Virus record (IMG/VR): IMGVR_UViG_3300032893_000012
Span: 45,322 to 109,321 of that record
Source of the DNA: a virus
Reading direction: 5' to 3' (one strand)
DNA length: 64,000 nucleotides
The position numbers and the translations under genes are program-made. This document shows, piece by piece, positions 1-8,502 of this stretch (position 1 is the first letter of the stretch; every line of letters begins with the position of its first letter). Below the pieces are notes generated by a model that saw only the letters and a program-made list of their open reading frames with translations, did no database searches and was not told the DNA's origin.

Positions 1-224
1 GAAAGGTGCTCTGCAACGAAACCTGATCCATTACCTCGAACCGGAGAGAGTGATTGCTGTGCCCACATTGGAATTGGTCCTTCACAATCGACGCATGCTG
101 GTTTTCGCGTCGGCAGTCGTTGCTGTTGAATGCAGTCGGCCGAACGGAGACCCTCATCGGTCGGGCCTTGTACGGGGACGTCTGTAACGAAATTCGGATG
201 CCCGTAAGCTTGAGCGGGGGTCAT
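1..224 (-). CDS. Unrecognised protein, C-terminus cut by window start
   Basis: An ATG at 224 overlaps the stop of the upstream gene (ATGA), and the frame stays open for 74 codons to the window edge. The visible N-terminus begins MTPAQAYGHPNF and is polar, with no signal peptide or membrane segment. It is the last visible member of the minus-strand virion-like run. No family is recognised. Confidence 0.6.
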   Translation of the reverse strand, partial: MTPAQAYGHPNFVTDVPVQGPTDEGLRSADCIQQQRLPTRKPACVDCEGPIPMWAQQSLSPVRGNGSGFVAEHL

Positions 225-445
225 GGGAACCTCGGTGGAGCTAATTGCTGTTGCGGCTGCGGATCAGGCCCGGCGCCGATCGCTGCACCGACAAAACCGC
301 CAAAGACCGCTCCGAGTGCGACGCCTGCCTCTTGAGCGTCACCACGGGTTAGTCCTCCAGGGAATCTGGTTGCGAGCTGTTCACCGACGATCGCTCCCAC
401 GATGACGCCAAGTCCGCCGCCGAGTCCAGCTAACGCGCGGCTCAT
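221..445 (-). CDS. Small glycine-zipper membrane protein (74 aa)
   Basis: The protein has two hydrophobic glycine/alanine-rich stretches (about residues 4-24 and 39-58) with GxxxG spacing, separated by a short polar loop, and ends in a Pro/Gln-rich tail. This suggests a two-pass glycine-zipper membrane protein. The start MSRAL is chosen because its ATG overlaps the preceding stop (ATGA at 442-445); a longer upstream frame lies inside the neighbouring gene. The 83-aa protein at 14916-15167 has the same plan, so the two may be paralogous virion-membrane proteins. The function is inferred from composition only. Confidence 0.7.
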   Translation of the reverse strand: MSRALAGLGGGLGVIVGAIVGEQLATRFPGGLTRGDAQEAGVALGAVFGGFVGAAIGAGPDPQPQQQLAPPRFP

Positions 446-1329
446 GGGACATCGCTCCCGATGTTCTGGTCGAACACCAGCGCTCCGGCGATGGATCCAT
501 ATTGCGCGAACGTCGGATACGCAGCAACGAACCGATCCTCGGATCCGAGGGCAGCGATCTGTTGCGCCGAGACGGTTGGATCGCTGAAAAATGGATTCGT
601 CGACGGATCGTTTTGACGCACACTCGCGAACAGCGCGACGTCGCACGGAACAGGTAGAGGCACATCGAGCACGCGCTCGCTTCTCGTTGTGCGCCACGGA
701 TATCGGAGCTCGTGAATGTTGCCGAGACTAGCCGCGAGAGGCGTACCCCACGGACGTCCACCGTTCGGAGCCGTGTACGGCGCAAGATTTTGAAAAAGCA
801 ACGCAGGTGAAAGAGAGTCCTGGAAGATAAACCCGTCCGTGTTGAACGGATTTCTGGTGTCTCGTTGCACCTTGTTGATCACCATCACGTGCCAGGAGAT
901 GTCGCCGTCGAGCGGATGCCAAAGCGGGCTCTCGATCTCCTTACGGAAAGTGACTGTGCTGCCCAGCGGTGGCCCAGAGATGGCTCCGTCTTCTACAATC
1001 GGTATCCGCGCAACGAGTTCGGCGTACTGGCGGATCCCGACCAGACGAACGCCACAATTGTCCGAACTCTGCTCGCCGGTACCAAAGCTCGCTCGCGCCA
1101 GAAGAAATAGATATCGCGCGTCACCGATAGCTGCGCTCGGAACGGATGGGACTACGAGACCCGTGTAGGCGTTCGTGTTGTACGGATCGCTTCCGATGAA
1201 TCCGAACTCGGAATTCGGACCTACGGTGACGAGTTCCTGTCTCCCGTTCGCGAGTACCGAACGGATCTGTTCCGCTACACCGCCGGGGCGGTATTGCATA
1301 CGGATCACGTTGTCGGTCTTAGCGGCCAT
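442..1329 (-). CDS. Putative virion protein, beta-rich (295 aa)
   Basis: No family is recognised. The sequence is rich in beta-prone stretches, prolines and aromatics, has few charged helices, and carries no signal peptide or membrane segment. That is the look of a capsid-type beta-sandwich protein. It lies directly downstream of a 215-residue beta-rich protein and the 445-aa capsid candidate on the same strand, with only two bases between it and its upstream neighbour. A role as a minor capsid or vertex protein is an inference from position and composition. Confidence 0.65.
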   Translation of the reverse strand: MAAKTDNVIRMQYRPGGVAEQIRSVLANGRQELVTVGPNSEFGFIGSDPYNTNAYTGLVVPSVPSAAIGDARYLFLLARASFGTGEQSSDNCGVRLVGIRQYAELVARIPIVEDGAISGPPLGSTVTFRKEIESPLWHPLDGDISWHVMVINKVQRDTRNPFNTDGFIFQDSLSPALLFQNLAPYTAPNGGRPWGTPLAASLGNIHELRYPWRTTRSERVLDVPLPVPCDVALFASVRQNDPSTNPFFSDPTVSAQQIAALGSEDRFVAAYPTFAQYGSIAGALVFDQNIGSDVP

Positions 1330-1331
1330 TT

Positions 1332-1979
1332 TCAGCGCGTGGGTAGAAGCAGTTGCAAATCTGGTGTTTCGATGCCCAGCTTGCGCAAATTCGAACGCGC
1401 GTCTGCGTCTGAGAGATCGTCTATGGTCTTATCTAGAAATTGCCACCCTAGAAACGTGAGCGTCACGGTGTACGGGACACTGACCGGCGTCTGCGTGAGG
1501 ATCGCGCTCACCTTCACGTTCATCTGCTTGTAAAGCGGCCATCCTTGTGGCCAGGTCACAGCGAAGACATCGATCAGATTGCCGAGATCCGTGAACGTGT
1601 CGTTGATGGCGTACTTCGGGCCTCCGTAAGCGTCCATCCTGATCCCGACACCCGTTTGCCCGCTCTGCTTCAGCTGGTTGAAGTAGGTCGATTGGAACGG
1701 ACTTCCAGCGAAACTGTTCTGCTGAAACAGGTTGTACGAGACGCGCTCGATGAGCGTGTCTTGAGTCAGGTTGTTCTGAAAGCTCTGAACTACCGGCGGT
1801 GCGTTCACTGTGCTCGAGGAGAACTGGATCGGAATATCGAGCACGGTCGGCACGCGGGGGACGCCAATGATCATGGCGTACGCAAATCGCGGTGCGTAGA
1901 TAGCGAGATTCCTCACATCGAAATCACGAGGCTGCAAGGCGGGCCTTCTTTCTTTGGCGGTATTTCTCTTGCCGCACAT
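1332..1979 (-). CDS. Putative virion protein, beta-rich (about 215 aa)
   Basis: No family is recognised. The body is beta-rich and asparagine/glutamine-rich; its end (PVSVPYTVTLTFLGWQFLD, near residue 180) reads as paired beta strands before a short charged tail. The start is uncertain: ATG 1979 follows AGGAG at very short spacing, ATG 2003 lacks a ribosome site, and TTG 1937 follows AAAGAAAGAAGG at good spacing. It sits between the capsid candidate and the 295-aa protein and is probably co-transcribed with the latter. A minor capsid or penton role is speculative. Confidence 0.65.
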   Translation of the reverse strand: MCGKRNTAKERRPALQPRDFDVRNLAIYAPRFAYAMIIGVPRVPTVLDIPIQFSSSTVNAPPVVQSFQNNLTQDTLIERVSYNLFQQNSFAGSPFQSTYFNQLKQSGQTGVGIRMDAYGGPKYAINDTFTDLGNLIDVFAVTWPQGWPLYKQMNVKVSAILTQTPVSVPYTVTLTFLGWQFLDKTIDDLSDADARSNLRKLGIETPDLQLLLPTR

Positions 1980-2088
1980 TGCTCCTGACAGAAAAATCCG
2001 CATGCGGCTTTACTGTCTTACAGCCGCCGCAAAACTTCTCTACTTGTGTGGCAGTCGACTTCAAAAACTTGTTCTCCTGAAACGCGAC

Positions 2089-2122
2089 GAGCGGCGCGGC
2101 GCTGTTTTCGCCGGCGCCGCTC
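2089..2122 (-). terminator. GC-rich hairpin after capsid candidate gene
   Basis: Perfect 9-bp arms (2089-2097 GAGCGGCGC and 2114-2122 GCGCCGCTC) flank a 16-nt loop, between the stop at 2174 and the next gene start. In the minus direction only a short T run (GTTT) follows, so it could be a weak terminator or a stabilising stem that separates expression of the capsid candidate from downstream genes. Confidence 0.45.
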
Positions 2123-2173
2123 GCGCTATGTGCTTAGAAAAGGCGATCGACCTTCTTCGGCACTCCTCTCGAA

Positions 2174-3511
2174 TCAGCCAGCCTTCTGCACGAGCTGCGG
2201 CGCGTTCTGGCTGCAGTATGCCTTCCAGCCGCCGGGCATTTCCCAGCCCTTGATCTTGATACCGATCTTCAGGATGCCACCCTTGAAGACCTCTCGGCAG
2301 ACGTTGACCGACTGCTGGATCAGCACCGGCGTCGCGTCGAGCGTCTGCTCCAACATGACGTTGTTTGCGCCTGAAGCAATGGCGCCTGCGGTCGGTACAC
2401 CGTTGCCTGCCGCAGCCCCCACCTGTGTCGAACAGGAAAGATTCGTGTCCGGCGAGATGTTGACACCGAGAGGCTCGTTGTTGATCGTGACTGCCTGGAG
2501 CATGAGCGCCTGGTGCACGGCGTCCTGCACGACGAACAGCATGCCGATGGGGATACCGCGCTCGAGGAAGCACGGACTCTCGATCGGCCGGTACATCTGG
2601 CCACGGCAACCGTAGCCCTGCCACCGGAGACCGCCCCACGTAACCGGTGCGAGATCGAAGTCGCGCGTCGGGTGGAACACGCCGACGTTGTTGGTCGCGC
2701 TCGTGCTGTTGACGCTGCCGACGCGCCTGAAATTCACCGGAAGGAAGATCGTCGCCGATCCCTTCGAGCGATAGAGCGCGTTGACCGCAGCCACGAATTC
2801 GATGATCGGCACCTCGCTCGTGCCGCTCGCTTCGGCGTCCGCGAAGGATCCGAAGTACGAGACGTCGGCCGCGAGCTCGTTCAGTACGAGCTCACGCTGC
2901 GAGGTCTTCCATTGGAACTGGTAGGCGTTGATGAAGTTCCAACCTGCACGCCACACGTCGGCACCGAACTCGAACACCGCCGGAGACGGCGGCGTATCGC
3001 TCGTCGGAGTCGCGCCGGCGAACTGTCCACCGAGTGCGCCGTTGAAGAGATCGTTGGCGGTGAACACGTCCGGTGAAGGAGGCGGAACCTGCGTCGTTGC
3101 CGGCGCCGCGAAAGCGTTGCCGATCGTCGAGAAGCTCATTGGTTCGCAGAAGGTGTGCACGCCGACTCCCTGAGCGAGGATATCGGTTTGCAAGATCCCG
3201 TTGATGAGGAACGTCGAATCGATCGACGCCACTCCGGGCACGCTCGATGAACCGCTGAGCAGGTTCACCGTGTCTCCGAGAGTGGCGAGCGCCTCCTCGG
3301 CAGTGAGCGGCAGAGGGATCGTCCAGACCACCTCTTCGATGACGGGGATGTTGCCGAATGAGCAACGAAGGCACTTGTCCATCGCGGCTGCGGCGAGCGT
3401 GCCGTCGATCTTGTTGGGGTCGAGACCGAGTCCAAACTGCGGACGCGCCACTTTCGGCTGGTCTCCGCCGAAGGTCTTGATGGTTCTGCCGATGATGCTT
3501 CTCGAGGACAT
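2174..3511 (-). CDS. Candidate major capsid protein (445 aa)
   Basis: No family is recognised with certainty. The protein is 445 aa, beta-rich and weakly charged, with strand-like segments separated by Pro/Ser/Ala-rich loops, no membrane segment and no enzymatic motif. The start MSSRSIIGR is chosen because AGGAG lies 11 bases upstream; an in-frame ATG at 3574 lies in the hairpin-bearing leader. Size, composition, its own leader, a downstream hairpin and flanking beta-rich proteins make it the best capsid candidate. A double-jelly-roll fold would fit the many small membrane proteins nearby, but I cannot show that from sequence. An HK97-type fold is not excluded, though no protease, portal or terminase gene is adjacent. 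Confidence 0.6.
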   Translation of the reverse strand: MSSRSIIGRTIKTFGGDQPKVARPQFGLGLDPNKIDGTLAAAAMDKCLRCSFGNIPVIEEVVWTIPLPLTAEEALATLGDTVNLLSGSSSVPGVASIDSTFLINGILQTDILAQGVGVHTFCEPMSFSTIGNAFAAPATTQVPPPSPDVFTANDLFNGALGGQFAGATPTSDTPPSPAVFEFGADVWRAGWNFINAYQFQWKTSQRELVLNELAADVSYFGSFADAEASGTSEVPIIEFVAAVNALYRSKGSATIFLPVNFRRVGSVNSTSATNNVGVFHPTRDFDLAPVTWGGLRWQGYGCRGQMYRPIESPCFLERGIPIGMLFVVQDAVHQALMLQAVTINNEPLGVNISPDTNLSCSTQVGAAAGNGVPTAGAIASGANNVMLEQTLDATPVLIQQSVNVCREVFKGGILKIGIKIKGWEMPGGWKAYCSQNAPQLVQKAG

Positions 3512-3570
3512 GATTTTTCGAGCTCCTGTTTTGCTTCGCCGTTTCTCTGGGCCGACGCGAAGCGTCTCTG

Positions 3571-3612
3571 ACACCTCAACCCCGGGGCTCGAGGCCTACC
3601 GGGGCGAGGTGT
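3571..3612 (-). promoter_or_regulatory. Strong hairpin in leader of capsid candidate
   Basis: Nested arms ACACCTC (3571-3577) with GAGGTGT (3606-3612), and CCCCGG (3580-3585) with CCGGGG (3599-3604), form a stable stem between the stop at 3627 and the capsid start at 3511. No T run follows in the minus direction, so it is more likely a leader or processing stem than a simple terminator. Confidence 0.5.
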
Positions 3613-3626
3613 TTCACTGAACGAGT

Positions 3627-5312
3627 TCAGGTGCCGGGCAGGTACGGCAGCTCCTCGCGACTTTCTCCGAGGAAAGCGGAGTGACCGGCGAGCGGATCGC
3701 CTACGCACCCGCACGACGGATCCGAATGCGGTCGCGCCTGTGGCCCGGGACCGACGTCTGAGGGCGGTCCTGGTTGCCAATCCTGGCTCACGCCAGGTTG
3801 ACCCGGATTACCGCGTCCGTACGGCGCTCCGGTCCCCATGGACTGCGCCACGGTCGGGTAGTCGCTTCCGGGACCACCGGTTCCCCACGTGTTTTGCACG
3901 GTGGGGTACTGGGAGTCCTGAATGCCGGTGGCGTTTCGCAGCGCCTGGCCAGCATCCGGGTAAGGCGACTCCGCGGCGAGCGCGAACGGACCCACGTCGG
4001 CTCCGGAGAGCACGCCAGCCACGGCAGTCACCTGCTTCTGCTGCATGTTCAGGGATGCCGCGACCTCCGCTGGATAGAGGCGCACGATGATGCTCTTCTG
4101 GAGCGACGGAGGACTCGTGTCCTTCGGTGTGAGCATCGGCATGAGGAAGTTGTTCCAGAACATCCGGAACAGATTCACTCCGGCGCCGAGCGCCAGACCA
4201 TCCAATGCCGCTTTCCCTGTTCGATTGCGGACGGCATACGCCGAGAGCAACGCTGGCGCGGCAGCGACCCCGACTCCGGCGCCGATGCGCATGAGGTTGG
4301 GACGCATGGCCACGTTCAACGTGTTTGCGAGCGTGCCCGAACCATCGCTCGTAAACTTGTCGGTCGGCTTCGGATCTGTCGAGGACGGATTGTACGTAGC
4401 GAGCAAGCGATCGATGCCGTCCGCTAGAATGAAACCGACGCCGCTGGTGACAACCGCCACCGCGAAATCAGCAACACCCATTCCGCTTCCGCCTCCGCTA
4501 GATGCGTGCATACGCCGACTGTGACGCCGACGAGAATGACGACGACGAGGCGATTCCATCACGTGCGCTCGGCGCCGGCTGTGGCGCCTGCGACGACGAC
4601 GCGGAGCTTCGCTCACCACCGCTTCTCGAGTGGTTCGCCTACGCGCGTGCCGGCGCGTCTTCTTGCGACGCCAACCCTTCTTGGCTGCCTTCCGGTGACC
4701 GGAGGGGTTACCGCGCCACGCCTGCACGTTGCTATGCACGCGACGCCGATGCCGGCGACGTCGCCACTTCTGCTGCGGCGTGAGCACGCGCTTGCGCGTT
4801 CGACGACTTGCGCGGGCCTGTGTCTTGCGCGCTCGGCGACGACGCCTCCGCTTGGGGGCTGCCACCGATGTAGCTGCACGAACGCGCCGGCGACGCGCGC
4901 GCTTGGGCGCACTCTTCTTCTTGCTAGAGCGACGACGACGACGGGGTGAGGATACTTTCGCAGTTCTGGCCATGCTTTCCTCTCGAGCGACTACGGCGCG
5001 GATGCCTTTGCCGAACGGGACGGTCCGTTTGACTTTGGACCCTTTCGGATCGAATTGACGGATGCGGATGTACTGGTCGGTGACGTCCACCTTCCCGTAC
5101 CGGTAGCCGTGAGACCTAGCCCACGCTTTCGCCTTGCTCTCGGTCCACCCGGCGCTGCGATGAAACAGCAACGATTGGACAGACATCGATTTCGACTCGT
5201 GCGGCGCAACGGCGTCCGTACGCGGGTATGCGATCGGAGATGGCCTGTTTCGCGCGACATCACTACGGCGTGATTCGCTGAGATCGGCCAGTCGATCGTC
5301 GTAAAGACCCAT
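3627..5312 (-). CDS. Arg-rich DNA-condensing/membrane virion protein
   Basis: The 561-aa protein has four parts. Residues about 45-110 match a small domain seen in phage structural proteins (WTESKAKAWARSHGYRYGKV, then a YIRIRQFDP strand and GKGIRAVV). Residues about 112-260 are an extremely basic, protamine-like tract with many RRR and HSRR runs. Residues about 265-400 contain glycine/alanine-rich hydrophobic segments. The tail is Pro/Gly-rich with two YPTV...GTG repeats. It probably binds and condenses DNA next to a membrane or capsid. ATG 5312 is chosen; TTG 5357 and ATG 5186 are alternatives. It is the first gene after a 264-bp intergenic region with tandem 11-bp repeats. Confidence 0.65.
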   Translation of the reverse strand: MGLYDDRLADLSESRRSDVARNRPSPIAYPRTDAVAPHESKSMSVQSLLFHRSAGWTESKAKAWARSHGYRYGKVDVTDQYIRIRQFDPKGSKVKRTVPFGKGIRAVVAREESMARTAKVSSPRRRRRSSKKKSAPKRARRRRVRAATSVAAPKRRRRRRARKTQARASRRTRKRVLTPQQKWRRRRHRRRVHSNVQAWRGNPSGHRKAAKKGWRRKKTRRHARRRTTREAVVSEAPRRRRRRHSRRRAHVMESPRRRHSRRRHSRRMHASSGGGSGMGVADFAVAVVTSGVGFILADGIDRLLATYNPSSTDPKPTDKFTSDGSGTLANTLNVAMRPNLMRIGAGVGVAAAPALLSAYAVRNRTGKAALDGLALGAGVNLFRMFWNNFLMPMLTPKDTSPPSLQKSIIVRLYPAEVAASLNMQQKQVTAVAGVLSGADVGPFALAAESPYPDAGQALRNATGIQDSQYPTVQNTWGTGGPGSDYPTVAQSMGTGAPYGRGNPGQPGVSQDWQPGPPSDVGPGPQARPHSDPSCGCVGDPLAGHSAFLGESREELPYLPGT

Positions 5313-5576
5313 GTCACGATGCACTGACAGGCTCTCAGCGCAACCTATTACGGTCAATACGATGGCAAATAACGAGACGAATCACGCGCGCGTTGCCATC
5401 ACGCGAATGCGCGTCAACACCCCGACTCAGCACATGTCTAAAAATTTAGTATTCACGCGATGTTACGCATGAACACCCTCGTGACAATTCGACGCCAAAT
5501 ACCACTACGACATCGGCGTAACTCGAGCACCGTTTCTGTTCAACGAACGTTAAACAATCGTCAAACGATCGTTTGA
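5313..5576 (-). promoter_or_regulatory. Upstream control region of Arg-rich virion gene
   Basis: This 264-bp gap contains no convincing gene. It holds three tandem 11-bp units on the minus strand (5569-5537) and an AT-rich stretch near 5430-5450 with TGAATACTAAAT, a possible extended -10 element without a clear -35. It probably promotes the minus-strand structural genes below 5312. Confidence 0.5.
5537..5569 (-). repeat. Three tandem 11-bp repeats (regulatory)
   Basis: Read on the minus strand, the units are ATCGTTTGACG, ATTGTTTAACG and TTCGTTGAACA, contiguous with 11-bp periodicity (about one helical turn). Related tandem units occur at 12526-12570 and 26202-26234, each oriented toward a nearby downstream gene. 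This suggests a binding array for one activator or repressor. Confidence 0.65.
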
Positions 5577-7208
5577 TTATCGGATGTTCGGGTAGAGCAG
5601 ATCGAGCAAAGTTGTGCGTTTACGGTGCACGCCGCCGAGCGAGCCTTCGCTCATACCAACGAAGTCTCCCGCACCGATCTCTTTTGCGGTCTTCCCTGGT
5701 TCGACCCACCACTCTTTTGCGTTGGGAGAGACGTGTCCGACGGGATAGTTCGTCGTTCCGTCCATTCTCACCCAATCTCCGAGGTCATCTTCGAACGCCA
5801 TGAATACGTGTGTCGGTACTTCATACGGCGCACGGTGACTGCTTCCGATGATCATGGCGTCGATACCGATCGACATCACCGCTGCGGCGAGCGTGATAGC
5901 CGCTTCGTCACAGTTGCTTACGGTTACGTCGTGCTCTGGGAGGTAGACGTAGTGATCGTCGGTAGAAATATCCCAGCAAGGGACTTTTCTGACGGATCGA
6001 TCTATCGATCGAACCGACAGTGTGAGTGATCCTTTCTCCCGTTGACCGACACGCCACAGAGGATGCTTTCCAGCTCCGCCATGTTGCTCTGGAGTGAGCA
6101 TTTTAACGCTTGTCATCTTGCCGAACATACGATGCAGTACGCGCACCTGAAGCATGAGTTGTCTGCTAGTCGTCGAATACGTACGCGTGGCGGCGCCGGT
6201 GTTCTTCGTGCTATCGGCCATCAATCCGCGCAAGGCCGCAGCGGCGCTAGCCTCTTCGAGATTAATCGTTTCCAGATGTTTAAATCTCGCTCGAGATCCT
6301 AGTCCGGCTATCCGTGAAGCCCATTCTCTATCTTTGATCTCGATGTATTTCGCGTGCCAGAGAGTCTCGATCCCGAGGCGTTCGCAGATGGCCTTGACCT
6401 CATGCTTCTGTTCTTCTTTGCGTTTGCCGTCGCGACCGCCAATGCGAAATTTCAGATGCGGCAGATTTTTGTTTTTGCTCGCTTCCACCCATCCGTCTGC
6501 GAGCGTCAGAGCTTCGACGTACATGCGATCCGGATCAACTCGCATCGATCCGAAAACGATACGTTCTGGTTGGAGAAGTGCGTCTCCCTCCGACAGATCA
6601 GTCACGCGGACACGCTCAAATGCGTTGCAATCTTTTTGGTAGCAGGCTCCGTGTGCTGACCGACCGTGCGGACACCTGCCGACATATACCTTGTGATCGC
6701 CGGTCAAATGCATCGTCGAGCCGTTGCTCATCTCGATAGCATCGACCGAAAGCGCTCCTTTTGCCCATTTTTGCGTAACTTCGCTCCACTTGTCCTTGCC
6801 CCAGATACGATCGCCGATATTGATCTTTTCGATCGGAATGAATTCAAAATCGTCGCGTAGGAGCAGCGTTCCTTCCGGGAAGCAATCGCCGCCGATGATG
6901 CAAAGCCCTCCCTCGTCGAGACAGAGAAGCTGGTTCGGTGTCGCCATAAATTCTCCCATGACTGGGTCAGCGACGTACGGAACCTTCTTTCTGAAGGCAT
7001 CGAGAATACACTGCGCCTTTTGACGTTTCCCGCCACGTGACACGCCTTTTTTGTCGAGCTGTTGGAGCACCCAGGCGCGCAATCTCGGACTCATTCGTGC
7101 GGACCATGCGCGGTCGGCCACCTCTTGCAAGGATTTCTTCGCTCCCTTAGCGCCAGCAGGGTGCGGTCCAGCATCTGTCTTCACTCCATTTATAGGCTTG
7201 TCGATCAT
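5577..7208 (-). CDS. Transglutaminase-like protein containing an intein
   Basis: The precursor is 543 aa. Residues 1-108 and 433-543 are host protein; residues 109-432 are an intein. Joined, the flanks read GGDCDEAAITLAAAVMSIGI, the active-site motif of transglutaminase-like cysteine peptidases, followed by His467 (THVFMAF) and Asp483 (DWVRMD), giving Cys-His-Asp. The C-extein Cys433 used for splicing is therefore also the predicted catalytic nucleophile. The mature protein would be 219 aa. The ATG overlaps the stop of the LysM gene (ATGA). In this virion-like cluster the enzyme could process or cross-link capsid proteins or cut peptidoglycan; the substrate is unknown. Confidence 0.85.
   Translation of the reverse strand: MIDKPINGVKTDAGPHPAGAKGAKKSLQEVADRAWSARMSPRLRAWVLQQLDKKGVSRGGKRQKAQCILDAFRKKVPYVADPVMGEFMATPNQLLCLDEGGLCIIGGDCFPEGTLLLRDDFEFIPIEKINIGDRIWGKDKWSEVTQKWAKGALSVDAIEMSNGSTMHLTGDHKVYVGRCPHGRSAHGACYQKDCNAFERVRVTDLSEGDALLQPERIVFGSMRVDPDRMYVEALTLADGWVEASKNKNLPHLKFRIGGRDGKRKEEQKHEVKAICERLGIETLWHAKYIEIKDREWASRIAGLGSRARFKHLETINLEEASAAAALRGLMADSTKNTGAATRTYSTTSRQLMLQVRVLHRMFGKMTSVKMLTPEQHGGAGKHPLWRVGQREKGSLTLSVRSIDRSVRKVPCWDISTDDHYVYLPEHDVTVSNCDEAAITLAAAVMSIGIDAMIIGSSHRAPYEVPTHVFMAFEDDLGDWVRMDGTTNYPVGHVSPNAKEWWVEPGKTAKEIGAGDFVGMSEGSLGGVHRKRTTLLDLLYPNIR
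5913..6884 (-). other. Intein with LAGLIDADG-type endonuclease domain
   Basis: This is a 324-aa in-frame insertion beginning CFPEGTLL (block A), with a block-B-like HLTGDHKVYV, a C-terminal block DDHYVYLPEHDVTVSN and a +1 Cys. The splice residues Cys1, terminal Asn and +1 Cys are all present; the penultimate residue is Ser instead of the usual His. The middle carries two DOD/LAGLIDADG-like segments, VEALTLADGWV and AALRGLMADST, the second followed by YSTTSRQLMLQ. The second motif lacks the usual acidic-Gly ending, so the endonuclease may be decaying. Splicing is expected but untested. Confidence 0.88.
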
Positions 7209-8257
7209 CGGCGATTACGCTTTCGGTTTGTCAGATAGATCGCACTTCCTACGACTCCTGCCCCGAGGAGTCCGATTCCCGCCATCGCTCCGACGCTGAG
7301 TCCAGATGATGCAGTCGCTACAGGTGCAGCAGGCGTGATAGGCGCAACAGGTGATACGGTTACATGCGGTGCGCACGCAGTCGGAGCGCTCCCTAGCGCC
7401 TGCGCTAGAGCGCTCGCTGTCGCTTGCTCGTAGTTGCTCGTGTTGATCGGAACTGGGTTAGCGCCGGACGAATTCCAAGCCGTTTTGAAGGCGTGAACCG
7501 CTGCGTTGACGCTGCTTCCGGGGTGCGTCACCGACGTGCAGTAACTCGGATCGGCGACAATGGCGGCTACTGCGGCTCGTGCGGCATCGGCTACTGAGGT
7601 AGGCGGCGCCGGGACATCGCCGTAAAACGCTTGCAGCGCTAGCCTAGCCGATGACATCGCATCCGAGAGATCGTGTAAGACGTCCGAACGAACCTGAAAG
7701 GAATCGTTGCTATTTCCGGCAACGATTGCAGCACTAAGCGCCGGAAGTCGAGCGCGCGCTTTACTGGTGCTCTTACGTACGTCTTGCGCGTACGGGATTG
7801 CGTACACCGCAGGGGACCCACTGCCGACGATTTCCGAGACCGATGCATCCACAACATTGGCAGCATTTTCAGCGGCGTCGCCGAATCCTTGATCTCCCAT
7901 CGCAGCAAGCGCACTGACCTTCGCATTCGCCGCATCGAGCGCGGCGTAGTCGGCGAGCACTCCAGCGGCCGCATCACCGAGAGACGATGGCGTGACGCCA
8001 TCCATATGAGGAAGCGCAGCGAAGTACGCCCGGGGACGCGTATCCAGTTCGCCAGAGAACCACTTCTCCGGTAAGTTGAGAACCTCGCCCTCGCGTAGAT
8101 CTTTGAACGTAACGAAACCGTTCGGAAGACGCTTTGCCGCCTTGTGAGGGTTGGCGCGCACGATGTCAATTGCGCATTTTGGGCAGCCAGCCATGTCCGG
8201 CCGACTGGCGATACTAGCCGGGCTATCTCCAGCCTGAACGACGTAAGTCCGCGTCAC
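7205..8257 (-). CDS. LysM-domain protein with C-terminal membrane anchor
   Basis: This 350-aa protein starts at GTG 8257. Residues about 3-60 form a LysM-type module (YVVQAGDSPASIA...ANP...VLNLP), which binds peptidoglycan. A long Ala/Ser-rich helical middle follows, then residues about 322-343 make one transmembrane span (GAMAGIGLLGAGVVGSAIYL) and a basic RKRNRR tail. It could anchor in the virion membrane and contact the host cell wall. It lies directly upstream of the transglutaminase-like gene with ATGA overlap, suggesting coupled expression. Confidence 0.75.
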   Translation of the reverse strand: MTRTYVVQAGDSPASIASRPDMAGCPKCAIDIVRANPHKAAKRLPNGFVTFKDLREGEVLNLPEKWFSGELDTRPRAYFAALPHMDGVTPSSLGDAAAGVLADYAALDAANAKVSALAAMGDQGFGDAAENAANVVDASVSEIVGSGSPAVYAIPYAQDVRKSTSKARARLPALSAAIVAGNSNDSFQVRSDVLHDLSDAMSSARLALQAFYGDVPAPPTSVADAARAAVAAIVADPSYCTSVTHPGSSVNAAVHAFKTAWNSSGANPVPINTSNYEQATASALAQALGSAPTACAPHVTVSPVAPITPAAPVATASSGLSVGAMAGIGLLGAGVVGSAIYLTNRKRNRR

Positions 8258-8310
8258 GCCTCAAAGACTACGCGCTAGTCATGAGGGTCGTCCAGCAGCA
8301 GCTGGAATCT

Positions 8311-8502
8311 TTAGGCGTATTCGCGCTCTGGCTGGTGTACGACAGGGCTTCCGTTACCGTCCGCGAGCCGGATTCCTTCATTTTCGACTGCCATCCGTAC
8401 GAGCGGACTCTTGAGGAGTTCGAGTAACTTGATCGCTTGTTCAAGCCCCTGATGGTCGTTCGCCGCTTCGATCGCAACGCTCATTGTGACGCGGTATCTC
8501 AC
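8311..8502 (-). CDS. Small unrecognised protein (63 aa)
   Basis: GTG 8502 overlaps the stop of the upstream gene (GTGA); ATG 8484 is an alternative start. The protein is acidic and helical in its first half, with no membrane segment and no recognised family. About 50 bp of non-coding DNA with a short CCAGC/GCTGG stem separate it from the LysM gene. Confidence 0.6.
   Translation of the reverse strand: MRYRVTMSVAIEAANDHQGLEQAIKLLELLKSPLVRMAVENEGIRLADGNGSPVVHQPEREYA

Noticed and set aside
3740-4949. Several Arg/Ala-rich plus-strand open frames
   Set aside because: They are complements of the Arg-rich tract of the minus-strand virion protein.
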